Assembly (NCBI RefSeq): GCF_900292035.1
Contig: NZ_OMPO01000002.1
Span: 620,001 to 684,000, forward strand
DNA: 64,000 bases
Source of the DNA: Blastococcus sp. Marseille-P5729
GTDB taxonomy: Bacteria > Actinomycetota > Actinomycetes > Mycobacteriales > Antricoccaceae
Direction of reading: 5' to 3'
This document shows positions 60,522-64,000 of this stretch, in pieces (position 1 is the stretch's first letter; every line of letters starts with the position of its first letter). The notes beneath the pieces are model-generated. The model was not told the DNA's origin. It saw only the letters and a program-made list of their open reading frames with translations, and made no database searches. The position numbers and the translations under genes are program-made.

Positions 60522-62348
60522 ATGACCTTGCCCGGCTTCCCACCTGCTGGCGGCGGGCACCGACCGCCGGCGGCCTCGCCTGGCACGCCAGGCGAGGATC
60601 GGCCCAGCGACGATGCGCCGGCGTCGCGCCGCGGGCAGGCCCGCCGCACCGAGCCGGGCAGCGCGCGCGACCGGGCCGGGGGCCGCGACAGCGCCGATCT
60701 GCCTGTCTCGGACCGGACGATCGGTCGCGGCGCCCGGATGCTCGAGGCCACCCGCACCTTCACCCGCACCACCGCCAAGCGCATCGATGACATCTCCCGC
60801 AAGGACGGTGCGGAGAAGACCGGGCTACGCACCCTCATCTGGTCGAACTGCCTGAGCATGGGCGGCGACGCGCTCGTGACCGTGTACCTCGCGGCCACGC
60901 TGTTCTTCGCCGCCCCGGGGGAGCAACACCGCAGCAACGTTGCCCTGTCCCTCCTCGTGACGGTCGCGCCCTTCGCCGTGGTCGCGCCGGTCATCGGGCC
61001 GCTGCTGGCCCGCATCGATCGCGGACGACGAGCCGCCCTCGCGGCGACCGCCGTACTACGCGCCTTCCTCTGCTATGTGCTGGCCGTGCACACCGACTCC
61101 ACGGTGCTGCTGTACATCTGCGCGCTGCTGTTCCTAGTGCTGTCACGTTCGTACAGCGTGCTGAAGGCAGCGGTCGTCCCCCGCGTGCGCCCGGATGGCG
61201 TGCAGCTGGTCACCGTCAACTCCCGGATGAACGTCTTCGGCATGGTCGGGGCGGGCGTGCTCGGAGGCGTCGGGGCGGGTCTGATCAACGTCTTCAACAC
61301 CCTCGAGCCGATCGAGCAAGGCACCAAGCCCGGCGCGGTCGCGGCCCCCACGCTCGGGTTCACCGTCGAGCTGATCGTGTGTGCGCTGCTGTTCCTCGTC
61401 TGCGCGTATGTCTCGCTACGGCTACCCGCACACGTCGACACCGACGAGGGCGAAGGCAAGATCTCGATGGCCTCCAAGAGCGCCGACGGGACCGGCGAGA
61501 AGCACTCCGCGGCCGGCGTACGGCTCGTCCTCGGCACGCATGTCGTCACCGCGCTGCGATCCAGCGCCGTCCAGAAGTTCCTCGGTGGCTTCCTGTCGTT
61601 CTTCCTGGTCTTCTACATCCAGGCGACGATGACCGGCTTCGGCGCTCTGGCGACGCTCGCGCTGCTCGGCGGCGCCGCGGGCGCAGGCTCGCTGCTCGGT
61701 ACGGCGATCGGTACCCGCTTCGCCGACCACTCGCCCGACAACCTGGTCCTCGTCGCCAGCGGCGTCGCGGTCGGCTGCTGCATCCTGGCCGCGATCACTC
61801 CCGGGATCCCGATCTCGATCGTCGTCGCCCTCATCGCGGCAATCGCCTCTGCGCTGGGCAAGATCGCCCTCGATGCGATCATCCAACGCGAGATCCCGGA
61901 GGCCTTCCGGTCCTCGGCATTCAGCCGAAGCGAGACGGTGCTGCAGCTGTCGTGGGTCGCCGGCGGCACCCTCGGCATCTTGCTGCCCACCAATCCCGGC
62001 CAGCTGTGGGTGGGCTGGACCGTCGCCACCGTCATCCTCGCGGTGGCCTTCGGGCTGATCATCTACGGCCGCTACAAGGCGCACCAGGAAGGACCCCGGT
62101 CGGCGACCATCCGCCCCCGTGATCCGTCCGAGCGGCGCTTCGCGATCGGCTGGAACTGGCGAGCGGGGCGGGACGGCGCGAGCCGCACGCGGCGACGGCG
62201 TCCGCGGGGCCGGCATCCTGATGCGCCGCCGGGCGAGGAAGACTGGCTGGAGGCACCCGCGCCGTACCAGCAGCCGACCAAGGCGCTTCCGGACTTCCGG
62301 CCGCCGGATTGCGCCCGCCCCCCCGCAGCAGCGACCCCGCCCCCGTAA
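60522..62348 (+). CDS. MFS transporter with long charged N- and C-terminal tails
   Basis: 608 residues. About 100 polar N-terminal residues, then 12 membrane helices (TLIWSNCLSMGGDALVTVYLAATLFFAAPGE start; VVPRVRPDGVQLVTVNSRMNVFGMVGAGVLGGVGAGL), then a basic and proline-rich C-terminal tail of about 85 residues. Orthologous by position to Rv0876c. Unlike generic exporters, this family keeps its place beside DUF3027 and DUF2771 across actinobacteria, which suggests a conserved envelope role. Divergent from DUF3027. Confidence 0.85.
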   Translation: MTLPGFPPAGGGHRPPAASPGTPGEDRPSDDAPASRRGQARRTEPGSARDRAGGRDSADLPVSDRTIGRGARMLEATRTFTRTTAKRIDDISRKDGAEKTGLRTLIWSNCLSMGGDALVTVYLAATLFFAAPGEQHRSNVALSLLVTVAPFAVVAPVIGPLLARIDRGRRAALAATAVLRAFLCYVLAVHTDSTVLLYICALLFLVLSRSYSVLKAAVVPRVRPDGVQLVTVNSRMNVFGMVGAGVLGGVGAGLINVFNTLEPIEQGTKPGAVAAPTLGFTVELIVCALLFLVCAYVSLRLPAHVDTDEGEGKISMASKSADGTGEKHSAAGVRLVLGTHVVTALRSSAVQKFLGGFLSFFLVFYIQATMTGFGALATLALLGGAAGAGSLLGTAIGTRFADHSPDNLVLVASGVAVGCCILAAITPGIPISIVVALIAAIASALGKIALDAIIQREIPEAFRSSAFSRSETVLQLSWVAGGTLGILLPTNPGQLWVGWTVATVILAVAFGLIIYGRYKAHQEGPRSATIRPRDPSERRFAIGWNWRAGRDGASRTRRRRPRGRHPDAPPGEEDWLEAPAPYQQPTKALPDFRPPDCARPPAAATPPP

Positions 62349-62369
62349 CCGACCTGGAGACGAACCCGA

Positions 62370-62858
62370 GTGAGCCGCCTTGCCGACCGCGTCCGCGCGG
62401 TGCTGTCCTTGCTCGCGGTCGCGCTACTCGTGGGCGGGTGTGGCGCCGATTCCGACGGCAGGCCGTCGATCGACGTGGCCGCGGGCGAGGCTGCCGCCAC
62501 GGTCGAGCCGACCCTTTACTGCGTAGACGGTCACGCCCAGTTCGCGGCCGACGACGCCCGCACCGCGGCGCTGGAGGTCAAGCCGGACACGACGGTGGTC
62601 ATCGACGTCCCCGAGCAGGTGGCGGACGCCGGCTGGACGATCCAGATCTGGACGGTGAACGACACCGCCGGCGGTGCGGTGCCCCTCGAGCAGATCGGCA
62701 ACGTGGACGCCGGCAATGCGCGGTCGTACGACGGGTTCACCACCTCGGACGCTGTCCCGGACCGCTACTTCATCATCGTCGCGCTGCCGGAGGACCCGGG
62801 GTGCGACGCGGTCGGCTCGGCCGGCATCTGGACGGTCCTGGTCTCCCGGGTCGCCTGA
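62370..62858 (+). CDS. DUF2771 lipoprotein
   Basis: 162 residues. Lipoprotein signal LLVGGC with Cys25, then IDVAAGEAAATVEPTLYCVDGHAQ.AAD and an Ig-like beta domain (VIDVPEQVADAGWTIQIWTVND). Matches DUF2771 (Rv0875c region). Outer face of the membrane; function unknown. Follows the MFS gene by 21 nt, likely one transcript. Confidence 0.82.
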   Translation: MSRLADRVRAVLSLLAVALLVGGCGADSDGRPSIDVAAGEAAATVEPTLYCVDGHAQFAADDARTAALEVKPDTTVVIDVPEQVADAGWTIQIWTVNDTAGGAVPLEQIGNVDAGNARSYDGFTTSDAVPDRYFIIVALPEDPGCDAVGSAGIWTVLVSRVA

Positions 62859-62895
62859 CCCGCCCCCGCCCGCTCGAGCCCCTGACGCGGGGTGA

Positions 62896-63279
62896 TCAGG
62901 CGTCGAGGTCGTCCGCGACGGCGCGCAGCACGGTCGCGACCTTCTTGCCGTGCGAGCGGTCCGGGTAGCGCCCGCGGCGCAGCTGGTTGGAGACATCGTC
63001 CAGCAACTTGATGAGGTCCTCGACGATCGGGGTCAGCTCCTCGGGCTTGCGGCGGGGGGCTGCGACGACGGAGGGCGCAGGGGCGAGGACGCGAAGCGAG
63101 AGCGCCTGCGGGCCCCGGCGTCCGTCGGCGATGCCGAACTCGACGCGCTGGCCCTTCTTCAGCTCGCTGACGCCGGTCGGCAGGGCCGACTTGGGCACGA
63201 AGACGTCTTCGCCGCCCTGCTGGGAGACGAAGCCGAAGCCCTTCTCGGCGTCGTACCACTTCACACGTCCGCTTGGCAC
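62896..63279 (-). CDS. Cold-shock-domain protein with C-terminal extension
   Basis: 127 residues. The CSD covers residues 1-65: [28 protein letters not shown] with the RNP1 (KGFGFV) and RNP2-like (DVFVP) motifs. The 60-residue C-terminal extension ([48 protein letters not shown]) is helical and specific to the actinobacterial CspB-type. Binds single-stranded RNA. GTG start at 63279. Rv0871 equivalent. Confidence 0.92.
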   Translation of the reverse strand: MPSGRVKWYDAEKGFGFVSQQGGEDVFVPKSALPTGVSELKKGQRVEFGIADGRRGPQALSLRVLAPAPSVVAAPRRKPEELTPIVEDLIKLLDDVSNQLRRGRYPDRSHGKKVATVLRAVADDLDA

Positions 63280-63375
63280 TTGGTCCTCACTTCGTACGCG
63301 GGCGCGCTCACGCCCGATCTGGTTGCTTCAAGCCTAGTCGCCCTGGGCGGCGAGCCGACGGGCGGCGGATGCCAT

Positions 63376-63984
63376 CTAGGCGAAGGTAGCGCTCAACCAG
63401 CCGGGCAGCTCGGTAAGCGAGCCGAGCAGCACGTCGGCCCCTGCCTCGCGCAGCTCCTGCGCCGAGATGCCCCCGGTGGGCACGCCGACCGCCGTCGCAC
63501 CGGCCGCCTTGGCCGAACGCATGTCGCCGATGTGATCGCCGACGTACACATCGGCGTCCTCCTCGCGTAGCGCCTCGGTCTTCCCCTCACCCCAGCGGGT
63601 GCCGATCAGGCGGTCGTACGGGAGGTCCAGATGCTGCAGGTGCAGCAGTGCGTTGGGCTCGTACTTACCGGTCAGGACGAGGATCCGGCCACCGAGCCCG
63701 CGCACGGCCTCCATTGCCTCGCGAGCGCCGGGCAGCAGCACGGCCGGCTCGATCGCGACCTCCGGGTACAGCGTGCGGAACCGGTCGACCGCCGATGCCA
63801 CCTTCTCGGGTGGCAGGTAGGCGCCGAACACCACGTCCAGCGGCGGTCCCAGCGCGCTGACGGGGCTGTCGACGTCGATGCCGTACGCCGATTCGTCATT
63901 CAGTCGGTGCAGCAGGGCAGCGATGCCCGCCCGGGAGTCGACCAGCGTCATGTCGAGGTCGAAACCGACGACGAGGTCGCTCAC
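63376..63984 (-). CDS. HAD-family hydrolase
   Basis: 202 residues. HAD motif I VVGFDLDMTLVDSRAG (nucleophile and acid Asp), motif II ILVLTGKYEPNA, motif III Lys region WGEGKTEAL, motif IV DVYVGDHIGDMRSAKAAGATAVGV with the metal-binding DHIGD. Phosphoglycolate-phosphatase-like cap; substrate unknown. GTG start at 63984, just inside the window edge, so any operon partner upstream is not seen. Confidence 0.9.
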   Translation of the reverse strand: MSDLVVGFDLDMTLVDSRAGIAALLHRLNDESAYGIDVDSPVSALGPPLDVVFGAYLPPEKVASAVDRFRTLYPEVAIEPAVLLPGAREAMEAVRGLGGRILVLTGKYEPNALLHLQHLDLPYDRLIGTRWGEGKTEALREEDADVYVGDHIGDMRSAKAAGATAVGVPTGGISAQELREAGADVLLGSLTELPGWLSATFA

Positions 63985-64000
63985 GCGCTACCGGTTGGGG

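Overview
The window is chromosomal DNA of a high-GC actinobacterium. The evidence is mycothiol-dependent formaldehyde oxidation (mscR), an F420-type luciferase-like oxidoreductase, DUF222/13E12 HNH proteins, SepH, SepX/GlpR, GTG and TTG starts, and two gene blocks in the order known from Mycobacterium tuberculosis (mscL-FmdB-FTHF ligase-galU-moeA/glp-rimJ-sepX; and serC, sepH, SpoU methylase, MarR, DUF2530, DUF3027, MFS, DUF2771, cold-shock protein). I cannot name the genus.

Layout. 1-5.8 kb: a DUF523 gene end, then a ~5.3 kb island bounded by a 43-bp direct repeat of the 3' half of tRNA-Ala(CGC). The island has no integrase. It carries a three-gene cassette of small proteins (two exported) and a nest of insertion sequences: a 3'-truncated IS481, an IS3 element beside it, and an IS110 element inside the IS3 orfB. 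6-12.3 kb: VOC and crotonase-fold genes, a DUF222-HNH gene behind a LexA-like box, and an FAD oxidoreductase between two gene remnants. 12.3-18.3 kb: the cell-division and cell-envelope block (sepX, GNAT, moeA/glp, galU, divergent from FTHF cyclo-ligase, FmdB, SAF, mscL). 18.4-22.6 kb: an osmoprotectant ABC operon and an HNH gene. 22.9-27.9 kb: tRNA-Arg(CCT) and three tandem exported coiled-coil M23 peptidases. 27.9-31 kb: CaiB-type CoA transferase, HIT protein and acyl-CoA dehydrogenase. 31-36 kb: FAD monooxygenase divergent from a TetR gene, a WYL regulator divergent from an ABC-2 exporter, and two copies of a dispersed palindromic repeat. 36-41 kb: a serine beta-lactamase-fold esterase, mscR with its MBL partner, a VapBC-type toxin-antitoxin operon and an LLM oxidoreductase. 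41.4-48 kb: a very acidic DxDxDG protein, a NatAB-like ABC exporter, MFS, pdxH and serC. 48-57 kb: an E1 alpha-beta fusion dehydrogenase, sepH, SpoU methylase, a MarR-MFS-thioesterase operon, a purine permease and DUF2530. 57-64 kb: a second DUF222-HNH gene with the same LexA-like box, DUF3027, MFS, DUF2771 lipoprotein, cold-shock protein and a HAD phosphatase.

Most of the window is ordinary core genome. The parts most worth a second look are the tRNA-bounded island (exported small-protein cassette, IS110 with a candidate bridge RNA), the paired LexA-like boxes in front of both DUF222-HNH genes, the tandem M23 family with an out-of-frame 16-bp repeat, and several sharply defined operators beside their likely regulators.
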